A program made the translations under genes and the position numbers. The notes below the pieces were generated by a model. That model searched no databases. It worked only from the letters and a program-made list of their open reading frames with translations, and was not told where the DNA came from. Below, piece after piece: positions 41,850-54,100 of a stretch of DNA of 64,000 bases (its first letter is position 1; each line of letters opens with the position of its first letter). This DNA is from Strigamia acuminata (Eukaryota; Arthropoda; Chilopoda; Geophilomorpha; Linotaeniidae): NCBI GenBank assembly GCA_949358305.1, contig OX442319.1, positions 11,160,001 through 11,224,000 of the forward strand, in the 5' to 3' direction.

Positions 41850-44744
41850 TTACAAGTTTTTTAGCAGTTCGCCGATTGATTTCATCGATTTTTCGAACTC
41901 CTCAATAATCTTGTCTTTGCTCGTTTTCCTATCAGGACATTCTTTAGCCCAATGTCCTAATTTTTTGCAAATGTTACACGGGTCAGTAGCAGGTGATTTT
42001 GCGACTTTTGGCGAAGGCGAACTTGAGCGTTTGGCTTCGTCCTTTTTCGGGGTCGGCGACTTCGATCTACTGAGCGCGTCTGTCTTTGGTGAACCAAAAG
42101 TAACGTTTTTAGGCGCCATTTTTGGTCCAAATTTTCGAGCTACTGCGTTATTACGGGCTAATAAAGCAGCTGCAGCCTCGCTTTCTGGTTCCGAGTCAGA
42201 TTTCTCTGGTTCAGAAGCAGCTTCCATATCTGTCACTTCGGCTAAGTGAGCTTTAGGGGTTGGATGTGGATTTTTCCCATCCAATCCCTTTTTCGATTCC
42301 TTGGTAGTCTCTGCCAAAAAATCTCCTCGTTTTGGGGGTTGCAAAAGAGGGGTGTTAGCAAAACGTGTGTCTTTTGCCAACTCCTTTCTCCGTTGCTGTC
42401 GCTTAGCGTACGCAACTTTTTCATCAGCTGGTAGATAAGCTTTATAATTTTCATCAATCCTTATCTGATTGGCTCGCATAAATTTGGCTAATTCAGCGAA
42501 ACCACCCGGATAAGGTGCTCGTACAGAAAGTAGAACATTTTTTGAGTAATCAGTCAATCCACGACGGAATTGACGATCAATGGCTGCGTCTCCCATCGTA
42601 TAAGGGAGAGTGACCAATAAATCCTCAGTCCTTCTTAAATAAGAGCGAAGACTTTCGCCTTTATTTTGAGAAAGATTATCCCACATTTGTAATAAGTCTT
42701 CACTTGACTCTCCATACTCAGTCATGAATTCTTCTACAAAGTGGTTCCAATTTTGAAATTGTTTTGAATAAAACCATTTTTCAGCTCGGTCTATAAGAGC
42801 TTTTGGTACTACTCTTTTCAAAGCAGTGTGACATGCAATGCCATTCAACCTTGAAATTCGTAAAACTTCATCTAAAAGAGTGGATCCAGCTTCCCATTCT
42901 CCGTCGAATAAAGCGGGTTTGATGTGATCCCATCTAATAGTTCTTTCATCAACTAGATCGTGAGTCCAGTTGACTGCAGTATATTGTGCAATTTTCTGTC
43001 GTAATGCAATGTCAGCATTATCGGCAGTAGCGTCAGATCGATCGGAAGATCGACGATCAGCTAATAATCGATCAATTTCCTCAGCAGTGTAATAATGAGT
43101 ATTACGCCGAGAAGAATGGCCTCGATGTCGACGTCGATGAGATCGATGTCGATTATCGCGTTCTTGTTGCGCATTCACATCAGAATCCGACCTTGAATCA
43201 GATTGTGAATTTGAAGGCGTGTTGAAATATGGCGTTTCAGGTGGGTCGGGTGGGTCGCCGTCATCATCTGGCGGTCGACGTCCACCTCCAGGTGGTCCAT
43301 CTCCGTGTCCATCTGGATTTCCTCCATCTGGTGGATTTCTTCTATACTGACCCCCACCTGGCGGGCTTTCATGTCCGTCGGGTGGTTCGCGTGCTGGATT
43401 CGTGTCTCGTCGACTTCTTTTCGACGAGTCTTGCTGTTGAGCCAGTGGTATCGTTCGTGTAACATGAATACCAGTTTCATGCCGTCTATTTCGATCGTCT
43501 ACCATCCCCAACAGTCGGTCACTGTTGTGAAAAATAGGATTTCGATTACCAGGAAGTGGATTGCGATCAGCTCTCCTTTCCTCGGAATCTGAAGGACGTT
43601 TTCTTTTTGAGCGATGGCGGCGACGCGAACGTTGGTCGTCATCACTCGATAATCCAGATTGGCTACTTAACTCTGAAACAACAGAAATTGTTATTGTTTC
43701 GGGAGTCAAAATAGGAACAGTTGGCGCAGCCATTTCTGGTTGCACCAATTGGTCAGTATTGTTTCTTGCTTGCAAACGATCTTTCATTTCTGCAAGCTCT
43801 TCTTGAGCGCGCAACAAATCAGCTCGGAGAATTTCATTCTCATTTATTTCATTTTGCGATTTTTCTGGTTGTAATCGCTTAGCAGGGTCGCTAGACTTGA
43901 CTTGTCCGCTCGTACTGGGTTGATCCAGCGAGTGGAAAATCTCGTCTTCACGCTTAGCTATTTTGCTTTCGCGAGTACGCTGTGTTTTAGCACGTGTGTC
44001 TAATTCAGCAGCATATCTCACTAGTTGATTATGATTGCGTTGGTAGTGGTCTGCCAAATCAATCAGTTCTTTATTTTTCTGCTCCAGCTTACTTTTGGTA
44101 AGCTCGAGCTGTCTTCGCGCCTCTTGGTGTGAGCGAATTGAAAGTTCATTTCTAGCGTTCATTTTAGAAAGATCTTCCACTTCACCTTTTAATCGGTATT
44201 CTCTAGCTTTTTGGGCTAGAAATTCCTCATTTTGTCGATTGAGTTCCATGTGTTGAAGCTCAACCTCAGCTTTTTGTTGTTGAAGCTCTGCTTCTTTCCG
44301 TTCCATTTCAAATTTTAAATTTGAAACGGCTCGGTCAGTGTGAAGTCGTATCATGGCGCGATGAATCTCTTCCACCGTCATGTCGTCCGTTATTTGGGCG
44401 CCATCTTGGCGTGCTTGATTTCTCAAAGCATCCAACATGGTCATGCGAGGAGGTGATTCGTGAGACGATTCACTTTCCATTTCACGTAACGTATTTTCCA
44501 CTTCCTCCAGTGGAAGTGGCGGGAGTTCTTGGTCGTTAGAACTCGCACTTGAAGCGCTTAATGCTCTAGCAACTTCATTTTCAGCATCTTTAAGTTGTTT
44601 CGGATCTGGAACTGGTGTTATTTCCTCGGAAATAATTTTCTCCATAAGCATTTCAGGCTCGAGAGCCGGCAAAACCGTCGCTGCTCGTTTCTGAGTGCTT
44701 GGTCGACCTCGCTGTCGTTTTACAATTTGCATTGGCGTCGCCAT
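41850..44744 (-). CDS. gag: Gypsy element 2 Gag, long form with AT-hook and CCHC knuckle
   Basis: 964 codons from ATG to TAA. An N-terminal AT-hook (KRQRGRPSTQKR, residues 9-20) is followed by a long Glu/Gln/Lys coiled-coil region (about 150-350), an Arg/Ser-rich stretch (RRRHRSKRKR) and a Pro/Gly/Asp-rich stretch. Next comes the Gag core (WFYSKQF, YGESSED, LRRTEDLL), then CNICKKLGHWAKEC at about 923-936. Same architecture as the element 1 Gag with diverged sequence. Expected particle and RNA-binding protein. Confidence 0.93.
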   Translation of the reverse strand: MATPMQIVKRQRGRPSTQKRAATVLPALEPEMLMEKIISEEITPVPDPKQLKDAENEVARALSASSASSNDQELPPLPLEEVENTLREMESESSHESPPRMTMLDALRNQARQDGAQITDDMTVEEIHRAMIRLHTDRAVSNLKFEMERKEAELQQQKAEVELQHMELNRQNEEFLAQKAREYRLKGEVEDLSKMNARNELSIRSHQEARRQLELTKSKLEQKNKELIDLADHYQRNHNQLVRYAAELDTRAKTQRTRESKIAKREDEIFHSLDQPSTSGQVKSSDPAKRLQPEKSQNEINENEILRADLLRAQEELAEMKDRLQARNNTDQLVQPEMAAPTVPILTPETITISVVSELSSQSGLSSDDDQRSRRRHRSKRKRPSDSEERRADRNPLPGNRNPIFHNSDRLLGMVDDRNRRHETGIHVTRTIPLAQQQDSSKRSRRDTNPAREPPDGHESPPGGGQYRRNPPDGGNPDGHGDGPPGGGRRPPDDDGDPPDPPETPYFNTPSNSQSDSRSDSDVNAQQERDNRHRSHRRRHRGHSSRRNTHYYTAEEIDRLLADRRSSDRSDATADNADIALRQKIAQYTAVNWTHDLVDERTIRWDHIKPALFDGEWEAGSTLLDEVLRISRLNGIACHTALKRVVPKALIDRAEKWFYSKQFQNWNHFVEEFMTEYGESSEDLLQMWDNLSQNKGESLRSYLRRTEDLLVTLPYTMGDAAIDRQFRRGLTDYSKNVLLSVRAPYPGGFAELAKFMRANQIRIDENYKAYLPADEKVAYAKRQQRRKELAKDTRFANTPLLQPPKRGDFLAETTKESKKGLDGKNPHPTPKAHLAEVTDMEAASEPEKSDSEPESEAAAALLARNNAVARKFGPKMAPKNVTFGSPKTDALSRSKSPTPKKDEAKRSSSPSPKVAKSPATDPCNICKKLGHWAKECPDRKTSKDKIIEEFEKSMKSIGELLKNL
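41856..41862 (-). promoter_or_regulatory. -1 ribosomal frameshift slippery site A_AAA_AAC (element 2)
   Basis: The gag codons read CTA AAA AAC TTG TAA, and pol is open in the -1 frame across this point. Same heptamer and same TTG-stop context as element 1. Confidence 0.85.
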
Positions 44745-44817
44745 TTTGTCAAATTGAAAAAGAACAATGGAAATAAAGGATCTTTTTGCAAAAATCGGAT
44801 TTTAACAATCAAAACAA

Positions 44818-44834
44818 TCCCGGACGGGCCCCCA
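44818..44834 (-). promoter_or_regulatory. Primer binding site, tRNA-Pro type (element 2)
   Basis: The same 17 bases as in element 1, again starting two bases after the LTR end. Confidence 0.85.
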
Positions 44835-44836
44835 AG

Positions 44837-45998
44837 TGCGGCGATCCGGGTTTTTACTTATTAAATTATACAAATTTAACAGGCAATCGTCGGTGAGATG
44901 CCGTACAGGACTTCTACTCTGTGGCTAAATGGTTGTCTAGGGGAATGATTTTTACACGGAGAGTAAAAGGAAAAATTAGATTGTTTTAATCGTTCTAAAT
45001 ACACTCGATATATGCAAAGGGAAAATAATAATAATAATGTAATGACTGGGTCGATCTGGCTTCTCTTTGTACTTGGACACTCACAGTTGTCCGTTGGCTC
45101 CAAAATGGCGTCGACGGCGTCGTGTGAGCGCGGGATTTTAGCGGAGTAAACTCGACGCTAAAATACTTTGCTAAAATGTACTAAAATCCTCGTGGAGCAC
45201 GCTCGACACGAGAACACGTCGCGCACACAGCAGTTCGATTATTACGGAGCAAGCTCGACGTAACAATCGGTCTTTACACAACTCGCTTTGTGGAGTTAAA
45301 CTCAACACAAAGCCTTCAAACCAACAGAGTGAACTCGATGTTAGTTTCACACAGTTTTCTTTGTGGAGCAAGCTCGACACAAAGAACTACAAATTGACAG
45401 AGCAAGCTCAATGTCAATTCACACACAGAAATGGCTTAAATTACGCGTAGTAATTCAAGCAGAAGGGCGCTATTCCGTACAGTTGGCACGGACCAGCAAT
45501 GAATCTCAACTCTTCCAGATATCACAGATCACACTTAGCAGGGTTTGGCATAAGTTTGACACAGATGTGAATGGTTTGGAAGCAGAATCAAGAATGCGGG
45601 AAGAGTGGGCCAAAACCGTTTGGCTCACTTCTAAATCTGCTCAGAAAAGCTGCGCAGATGACGAGTTGCACAAAGATCACACACAGCCGCCTTCGGGTCG
45701 TGTGCAACAATTGAGCCGGGCACGCGCGAGGGGAAGGGATGCTCCGCCCAGGCACACGCCTAGCAGCATCATCAAAGCAATGCATGCTGCAGCGCGATTG
45801 GTTGACGCTGTTGCTGGGCCAAAACTTGCTGCAAAACACAATATTATTTGGGCAATATTGTGTCTTGTTTTATATTTTATTAATGTATGTTTTATTTCAA
45901 TTTACATTGAAACAAAACATATAAGCTTGTTGAATATATTTATAAGACAATTTGGAAATATGGTGCGCACTCAAATAGGAATATTTGAGGTCACCACA
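44837..45998 (-). repeat. 5' LTR of gypsy element 2
   Basis: 1,162 bp, near-identical to the 3' LTR, with the hairpin array at 45135-45419. Target duplication GGCG follows at 45999-46002. Confidence 0.95.
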
Positions 45999-46264
45999 GG
46001 CGATGGGCCTGCTACAGCCTCCATGAGTGGCTACATGGGTCGTACTGCCCCCGCCTTGTTAGGCATTCCTAGGATTTCGGAATAACGAAATTACACAACC
46101 CTCGGAATGAATAAGCGCCAAAGAACAGCTTATTTGATTCTAAGCTTAAATTTGGGAATTGGTTCTTTTGTGATAAGATATGTTTTACACAAGAATTGAA
46201 GACGTATGGGTATGATTTTATTGAGTTACATGTTTAAAACTATGGTGACCAATTATAAACGTAG

Positions 46265-48565
46265 TTATTTGCAGCCATCCTGTGTGCATATTCCTTCAAT
46301 GCACACCTATGCGAAAAAATAATGTTCACTGCTGTAATCAATTAAATTTTTACTGAATTCTATTTAATTTCAACAAACCTTGCCATCATCCCCACAATCA
46401 GTTCTTTCGGGAACCCACATAAGATTTTGCTGGGAACCATCGTCTTTAAGACAAATCACGTAGACACAAGGATCTAGTGATTTTGAGTACAAATCCTACA
46501 AAAAAATAAAGTTAAAGATAAGGTGTTTGAGAAGGTCGAACTGATTATTACCATTGACCCTGCATTGAAATTGTCGCCATAAGCCATTTTGCAAATATTA
46601 TCTCTTGTCATAATTGGAACTTCTGGTCCAATTGGTAGATTTGATTGAGGCGAATCAAAAAGGCAAGACGTCTCATCAGAACTGTTAAATTATTCCATTT
46701 AAATATAAACTATTAAACATGTGATTTATTTGCCTTGAAAATCCACAAATTTGCATTCACTGGCTGTTTTGGCAGTCTGTTGATTTCAGCCACTCACAAA
46801 CATACATTAGGAATTGAGTTTGTCTTAGTTGTCGTTATATGAGGTAGACGGTAGAAATTTACTCACTGATTAATGAGTTTGTGGATTCTCAGGGCACTTA
46901 GTTTTATATTACTTGAGATGGTTCTGAATTTGCTCTACCGTTGTGTTACAAAACAACTTGGTGCTCAGACTGATGGGTTGGACGTATGGTGACATTATTC
47001 CATTCAAGTCACACTTTTCGGTGTCGTCATGATCTGCACTTAATCTAAAGCAAAATTTAAATAGTTAGTAAACATATCATTACCGTAAGTGAGGCTTACA
47101 AGTGTCCTATTTCATGAGTTACAACAATTGCTCCTGCGAAAGTTGGAGCATTGAAATCTTCGACCACTGTCATACTTGCTGACATTTTGTCTTCATGAAA
47201 ATCTTGACAAATTCCTCCCGTTGCTGCTATTCCAAGAACTGATGAGCTTAGTTCGTCGTCTTCTTGAATACTTAAATCGAAACTAAAAAAGAAAGAAATT
47301 AAAACAGGTGAATATCTATCAGGATTCTGAGGCGGGAAGGGTGGATGTGTAGGCTACCCAGTATGCAATACTGCAACGTCATATTTTGGAAATGTCTTCT
47401 TTGCCTGTTTTTCTGCGTAGAGCCAATTCCCGAAACTTGTAACGAACTCTATGGCATCTGGCCTGTTGGGTTCGTGAAATGTATCGTTCATCCATGTCGT
47501 ATCCTTTAATTGTGTTAGTTATTAGTAATAATATCGGTTGATGTAATGCTTAGCGTGTTTACGCTTAATGCGATCACTCCGGATAATGAAAATTGAACTC
47601 TAGGGTTTGAAAACACTTTGTATTTGTTTTGTACCTGGAAAGAAAAGGGGATTTTTATGTGAAATTATATCAGGCGACGACTTACAATGTTCCAGTATAT
47701 GCCCAAGTATTTTTTTATGGAAGCTTTTCTTTCAATCAGGTTGTTGTGAACAATTTGGTCCAGAAAATCGAGCACTTCAATTGTTGCTACGTCGTGTTGA
47801 TGTTTGTCTTTGCCGACAGTGGGCTTAGATAACGCTGCAATAAAACAAACTTATTAGAAAACTAAGTGTTGAAGCGTTTGGAAAGTTACTTTCGAAAGTG
47901 AAACTTCGGTCAATTTGGTGTCCTGTTTGTATTATCTTTTTGGTCGCTTTGTGGCGCCCTTGTGAATTGCTAATTACGAATTTGTCATCCACGAAACCAT
48001 CCTTGAAACAGATAAAATAACGCTGAAACGGAAACAAAAATAATTTTAACTTACTAATTGGATTTCCCCATTTTTATGCTCAATGTAGAATGATGCTCTT
48101 CCATTCTCATCGGTGTAAAAGGAACCTTCAAGAGGTTCTGATTCCTAGAAGAGAAAAGTTGAATTTTGTAAAAATTTGGTCAGGTGGTGTTTCAATGGCG
48201 GTTTTTGATACCTTTAAAGTTTTGTAGTCGATTTGATAGTCGATTTGCTGCTGAAATATTTTAAAGTTGGGCGAAAAAATGGAATTTGCAGGAACAAGTT
48301 TGAAAGAATACGTTTTTCCAAACATCGAAAACTGTAGCAGGCCGAATTCATCTTCTGAATCAGACAGTTTAGCCACTTTCAAGTCTTCAACGACACTTTC
48401 ATCCTCAGTGTTGACGTCTCGTGGCACCTGTAAGTGTAAAAAACAAGAATTAGTAGCTGTTAAATGCCAGAAAAGTTATTTTTTCAATATAACTCGTACA
48501 AAATGAGGGCTGCACTGGTTCCAAAGGACCAGTGTGCAGATGACAAATGCTCGTACAGACTTCAT
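46265..48565 (-). CDS. Secreted ADAM/reprolysin-type zinc metalloprotease (copy B)
   Basis: Intact paralogue of the gene at 2118-4687, with the same 12 exons and phases: 48565-48500, 48427-48212, 48144-48055, 48022-47890, 47834-47686, 47634-47563, 47503-47358, 47282-47100, 47044-46913, 46681-46552, 46495-46379 and 46306-46265 (491 codons). The zinc site HEIGHLLSADHD and Met-turn are conserved. It differs from copy A at many positions. The 22-residue signal-peptide exon has about six changes, and the next exon (72 codons) has several, while flanking DNA is near-identical. The element 2 LTR ends about 270 bp beyond its stop codon and could supply antisense or sense transcripts. Role as for copy A. 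Confidence 0.85.
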
Positions 48566-49611
48566 TTGTGAATTGCTGATTGACCAACTTAAGCTCAAAT
48601 TTAAAATTATTTTGCTCGGTTATCTTTTTTGTACATCCTTGTTTACAATGTCGATATCATGTTTTCTTTACTTTTATCTAAAAATTATTTTGTTGAGAGG
48701 AAGGCTGAGCAGATTATAAAACACAAACAGATTTAATTTTGATGTTCTTGAAAATTGGCAAACATTTTAAATTTTAAGTATTCATAATAATTTTAGTTAG
48801 TTCTGTATTTGCAATTAAATTTATGACCAACAACTTTAAACAACTTAATTTTGTCTGTTTTCAAACACAGTTTTATAGTTCTAATTTAAAGTGAAAGAGA
48901 CAAGTAAATTTATTGCACAATTTTCACTTGATTGATCAAAGAATTCTATTTTCTTGGCATGTTGCTGGCGGTAGCTGAGTGTTCCGTATATGGGTGGCGG
49001 CAATTCGGAAGTTTTACCGGTCCAAGAAACGCAGTGAGATGGACTGAAAACCTGGATGAATCAAGGGCCTGCAGTTCCAGCTGGTTGCGGAGGACTGCAA
49101 CAGGTGCGCGAGAGATGCGATAGCTGCACCAAGTGCCTTGCGTTGCAGGACAGTGATCAGCACGCAGGGGCAGCTGGTCACATCTTGAGCAGATGGTGAT
49201 GTAAAATGGTGTCACTCGCAGGTTGAGAAGGAGCAGCCACACGGTTTGAGTTAAAACACAACACTAAAATTTATTCTTCTTAACAGATTGTTACAGTAAC
49301 GGTTCCCCTTCATCAAATAAATACATATACGGTACTTAACTCTTTTTTACAAAGTGGGTCACTGAGTAGTGACCTTAAACACACTTGCTGGACACGAATG
49401 AGGTATTTACTTGCCTTTTGCTTTATTTTGGTCTTGTTTTGGGAAAATAGTATTGTGAAAACGAATAGTTAATTCTTTAAAATCATTAAGCAAAAAAATA
49501 TTACTAAGAAACAGTAGGAGGGAACCAGCAAAGGGAGGAAGTGCTTAAATTTATGAAAAAGTGAAAATGTAGAAATTGTTGGATAATCGGATGCGAAATG
49601 AACGAGCGATT

Positions 49612-50575
49612 TGTGGTGATCTCGATTTAATTCACCACTTAGGAAGTAAATATTAATTATTTCTTAATTAATTTGGCTTGGCACACGCCAAGTCAGATCA
49701 TGTGACCAAGGGGAGAAAACTTCCCTAGGCACATATCACCTCAGGTTGGCTGGGGTGAAAACGGCGATTAGCCGTTATGGTGCAATAATCCTTTGTTACA
49801 CCAGTTCCAGCTAATTGCGCAGATTATCTGCGCAATATTGAAGCGTGCCGGGCTCGCGCCCAAGCTTCAATAGGGACTCTGAAATATACAACACAACCCT
49901 CAACATCACTGCTTTTTGCTCCTGAACAAAAGTATTGATAGAGGACCATGTGATATCCAGTTTCACCAAGCTTGCTTTGTACCAACGTGCGAAGCCAGCT
50001 ATTCGCGTTAATTAGCCGCCGCTGATTCACGCATTCGAGAAGAGAAGTTCCCGTGCCGTCGTGAACCATCGCCATTGCTGACGCGCGAACGTCAGCCATC
50101 GCCATCGCTGACACGCGAACGTCAGCCATCGCCATCGTACGCCGAACGAACGCCTGCCCGCCGTGAACCACCGCCTTCGAGCCGTCGTACGCCGAGTGGA
50201 AGAACTCGCGAGAACCATCGTCGCTCGCCCGACCATCGTTCGTGAGTTTCCCGAAGACATAGTCTTCAAACAACGCCAGTTGTTAAGCGCCATTACAAGT
50301 GCTTTCTACTCGTAACAGTCGTTACGAAAATTTCCATTGTTTAATCTCCTTTCAATACTAGTCATTATTATTCTCGTATTTTATTCTCATATCATTGTAT
50401 TAAAAACTGTAATAAAAAGTCTTCATTTGAATTGATAAAACTGTCTTTTTATTCTTTCCTCTTAAAATTAACATTAGATAATTTAAGGCCGCGATATAAG
50501 TCTTTTATAGCATTCACCTGCGGTAACTCAAGCATATTTATTAGTAATTTGTTTGAAATAACCCGGATCGCAGCA
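49612..50575 (+). mobile_element. Solo LTR of a relative of gypsy element 1 (copy B)
   Basis: Copy B counterpart of 5734-6697, at the same site with the same GATT target duplication, so the insertion and LTR-LTR recombination predate the unit duplication. Confidence 0.9.
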
Positions 50576-51189
50576 GATTGTTGCAAATTAAATGGTGAAA
50601 ACGTTGATTCTATGCTCAGCCTAGACGCGTGCTGGGCATGGGTCAATCACCAAGTGGTCACACGTTCTGAGGCACCTACACAACTCCACCTAGCAGTGGA
50701 ACCTTCATTCGAGAATTTACTTGCCCCTTGGGCATATCGGATCGGATCAAGGGTGACCCAAAACAACAACAGAAATGTGACTGTGCATACTCAGAGCGTT
50801 TTTATGAACATGTGCTTTTGACACATCCACGAATAACGTATAATTACACAATTCCAATAATTCTATTAAAATATTCATGCAAGATATGCAGACTGACAAG
50901 TGACAATACAGACGTCAATTGAATTCACAATAAAAAAACAAACTAACTGTTAACGTTAGGAAATTGCTTAACTGACTTTGATTCTTGAAACATGAGGTAT
51001 TAAAACGGGATAATAAGAAGGAATAATAGGAATAAAATGGTAGCTGATTTGTTTGCATAAAATAAGTTGTGGTCATTTACAAAAAGAGATATAACATTTT
51101 ACAACAGTGCGTAAATACATAGGTTGTGTTAAATTGGTCAGTCAACCAATTATTAGTAATAGAATTGTTACAGACAGTAAAGATAGTTC

Positions 51190-54100
51190 TTATTTAGGAT
51201 TTAGACATTTTTGGTTAAATCGAGCATTATACTTCTGAACAAGAGGAAACATTTGATTAGACATGATGTGCATTAGAAAGAGTAGAGAAATTCCAAGAGT
51301 AAGGCCCAATACGTTTCCAATATCGGAAACCAAAGTTCCGAACGAATACAGGACTTCTTCTTTTATGAACTCAACCTTGTTTGTAAACAAGTGGAATACT
51401 CCCACGAACATAGAGAGTGGATTTTTTTCTGGTATAGTGAATGTGTTAGCTTTGTAAGTCAATCCATGACAAGGTCGTAGACATGCACATTCTTTCTCAA
51501 CATCAGTCGACAATTGAATTTCATAATACAATCTGCGCACCTCTTTGGCCATTGATGAAGAATTGCACATAATTGTGTTCTTCTTGATGGCAAATGGCAT
51601 ACTAGTAAAAACAATACAAAAGGACTATTACCGGTAAATTATACTCTTGTTCGAGTCAAGAAGGGCCCTAATTCCCCATTGGTTGAGCCATTTTACTACT
51701 AACACCAGACTGTATACTACCACTAGTAGAAGTAGTTTTGATTTTTATTTATTTTTGTGATTGTTATGACCATTTAAGTTAATATAATTTTGATTTTCTT
51801 ATTAAAAAATGTTATTTCCATTTACAGTAAAGCAATCGATTACAATGTCTGTACATTGGAATGCAATTATGGTGTTTGGGTCTATTTTTTGGATCCCTAC
51901 ACCAGTAAAATGGCTCGACCAATGGGGAATTAGGGCGTTTCTTCACTCGAACAAGAGTATATTAATACACGTTATTGACTGCATTTTTTTCTAGCATTTG
52001 AGCTGCAAGTTATGTTTAAAATTGTTTATTTATACAGAAATAAATCTGACCTGCAGAGTTGAAGCTTTTTTAGTTTGTTTGCCAAGCAGTTTTGTTTGCA
52101 ATGATAATATTCAGTCACATTTGAAGTACATGGGTTTTGAAGAGTGTTCAAGTTTTGCATCTACACAGCAGAAAAAAGAATTATAAAATCACACCTCATT
52201 AAACTGATGCAACTTTGCTAGACATAGTTGACAAAAGCTTGTTGCATCCAAAAGTCATGACTATCGTTTACTGTAATTACCTTTATTACTTTAAATGACG
52301 TTAATGCTGAACGTGAGGAAGAGAGTTCCATTTTGAATGCATCTGGGAAATTAGGATCTTCAGGTGGATTGAAGTAAAACTGAATCAAAACATAAGCTAT
52401 TTGTACTGAAAACTTAAAAATAAAAGAATGTCTTTACATTTGAAACGTCTGGTTTACAAATATTATCCACTTCAAGCATCACAATTATAGCTGCCAACAT
52501 TGATTGATATTTTTCGGGCGCTATAGATTTGAAAAAATAATTATGGAATTGGAGGATTCATCGTAAGCGTAATTACCAAATGAATGTTCCATGCAAACAC
52601 CATCCGTGTAGTTTAGCATGGTCACACGATTGCTATAAATGTCAAAATCGAACATCTGAAAAATTTGTACAAGACAAATAGTCAGTGGCACAACTATTGA
52701 GCATAGTGGGCCCGGGCTTCGGTAAAAAAGAAAGAATAAATCTTTTTTGCTGAGGGCAGAATGGCTAGAAAAATGTCCACGAAACTGATGTATTGATAAA
52801 AATAAGTGACTTACATATTTTGCAATTGTTTCATGGTCCACCAGTTTAGTTTGAAATTTCTTATGCCATAGCATTTCCACATCAATTTTATTGAAATGCA
52901 CAAGATCGTAAGCATCTACTTCACAATTAGTCGAATTTCTCTCGAGATAATATTTGAAATACTTCTTTTTAATGTGATTGAGTTTTCCATTGTGTGGCCC
53001 TGGACAAACAATGATGTTCGGATATGTCACGTTTACAGGGTCTTCAACCTTGACTGCTTTCTGAATGGGCCCTGATAAGTATGTGTGCATTCGATTTTGT
53101 AGAATGTGACAACAAAATAGAGTGCAACTAAAATAAATTGCATAGATCCATTTGCTTTTGCTCTCTGCTTTTTCTACGTTTATTTTTTGAGCAAACATTT
53201 TGAATCTTGTTTTGTGTTTGTTGAAGTGAATTTGGAATTTATTAATGAAATTCTTATGGTTGCTACTTTGCAGTCTTCTTATTCTTTTTGCACAGCCAAT
53301 TAAACAATCAATTAGAGAAAGTATTGAAAAGCCCAACCAAAGACCAAGATTCCCACCAAAGTCACAGAGTAGACCGATTAAGTCGTAGAGCAATCTTTCT
53401 TGAAACACAGTTATGTGTTGATCAGCTAAGTGGAAATTGAACCGAAGTTTGTTATAACTTGTCATATCGATTTTTATTTCGTAAACTTCATTTGTACAGC
53501 TTCTCGTACAGTTACAGTCATTAGTTGGTGTTATTCCTCTTACTCTTGCCTGATGTGTTTTAACTAATTTGGCTGTAGCTTCAGAATTGTTACAGGGATT
53601 GTCACATGGCTTCACATATGAATATGGCAAGCTAATAGTGGGAAACAACAACAATTCTTTTTTATCAGAAATTAAATATTTTTTTATGGAGTATTAAATT
53701 TTTATTCATTTTTCGTTGGTTTTAATGGTTTTTAACTATATTTTAATGACTTTTTATTTTCATCAGAATATAAACCTAATGTTTGATTATCCAAACAATT
53801 CGGTTTTATGAACACTCATGTCTCCCAATTAGTTCGGATGATCGAGACTCTACTGAACTAGAAAAGCAGGAGTGTTTATATCAGTGATGAAATTATGAAC
53901 TTTTCAAAATATCAGTAGCTGTCACAACAACAACACATTAGGCATACGGTAGTTTATTATATTAGTAATAGGATGAAAACAAGGATTTAATGGACAGCAG
54001 CAAAGTGAGTTATGCCTTACCAACAGGAATCATTCTTGAATTTCTGACTAATGCATCGTATACCACACGATATAAACTCTTCGTTCGGCACACATGTCTC

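Larger units (their letters stand above)
33000..45998 (-). mobile_element. Gypsy element 2: full-length Ty3/gypsy retrotransposon with spliced third ORF
   Basis: A 12,999-bp element on the - strand with 1,162-bp LTRs, a 4-bp target duplication GGCG (32996-32999 and 45999-46002) and an empty site in copy A around 1852-1855. Order: LTR, primer site, gag (44744-41850), pol (41829-37381), two-exon ORF3 (37172-34336), polypurine tract, LTR. It is of the same lineage as element 1 but clearly diverged. The same insertion starts again in copy C at 62809. Confidence 0.96.
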
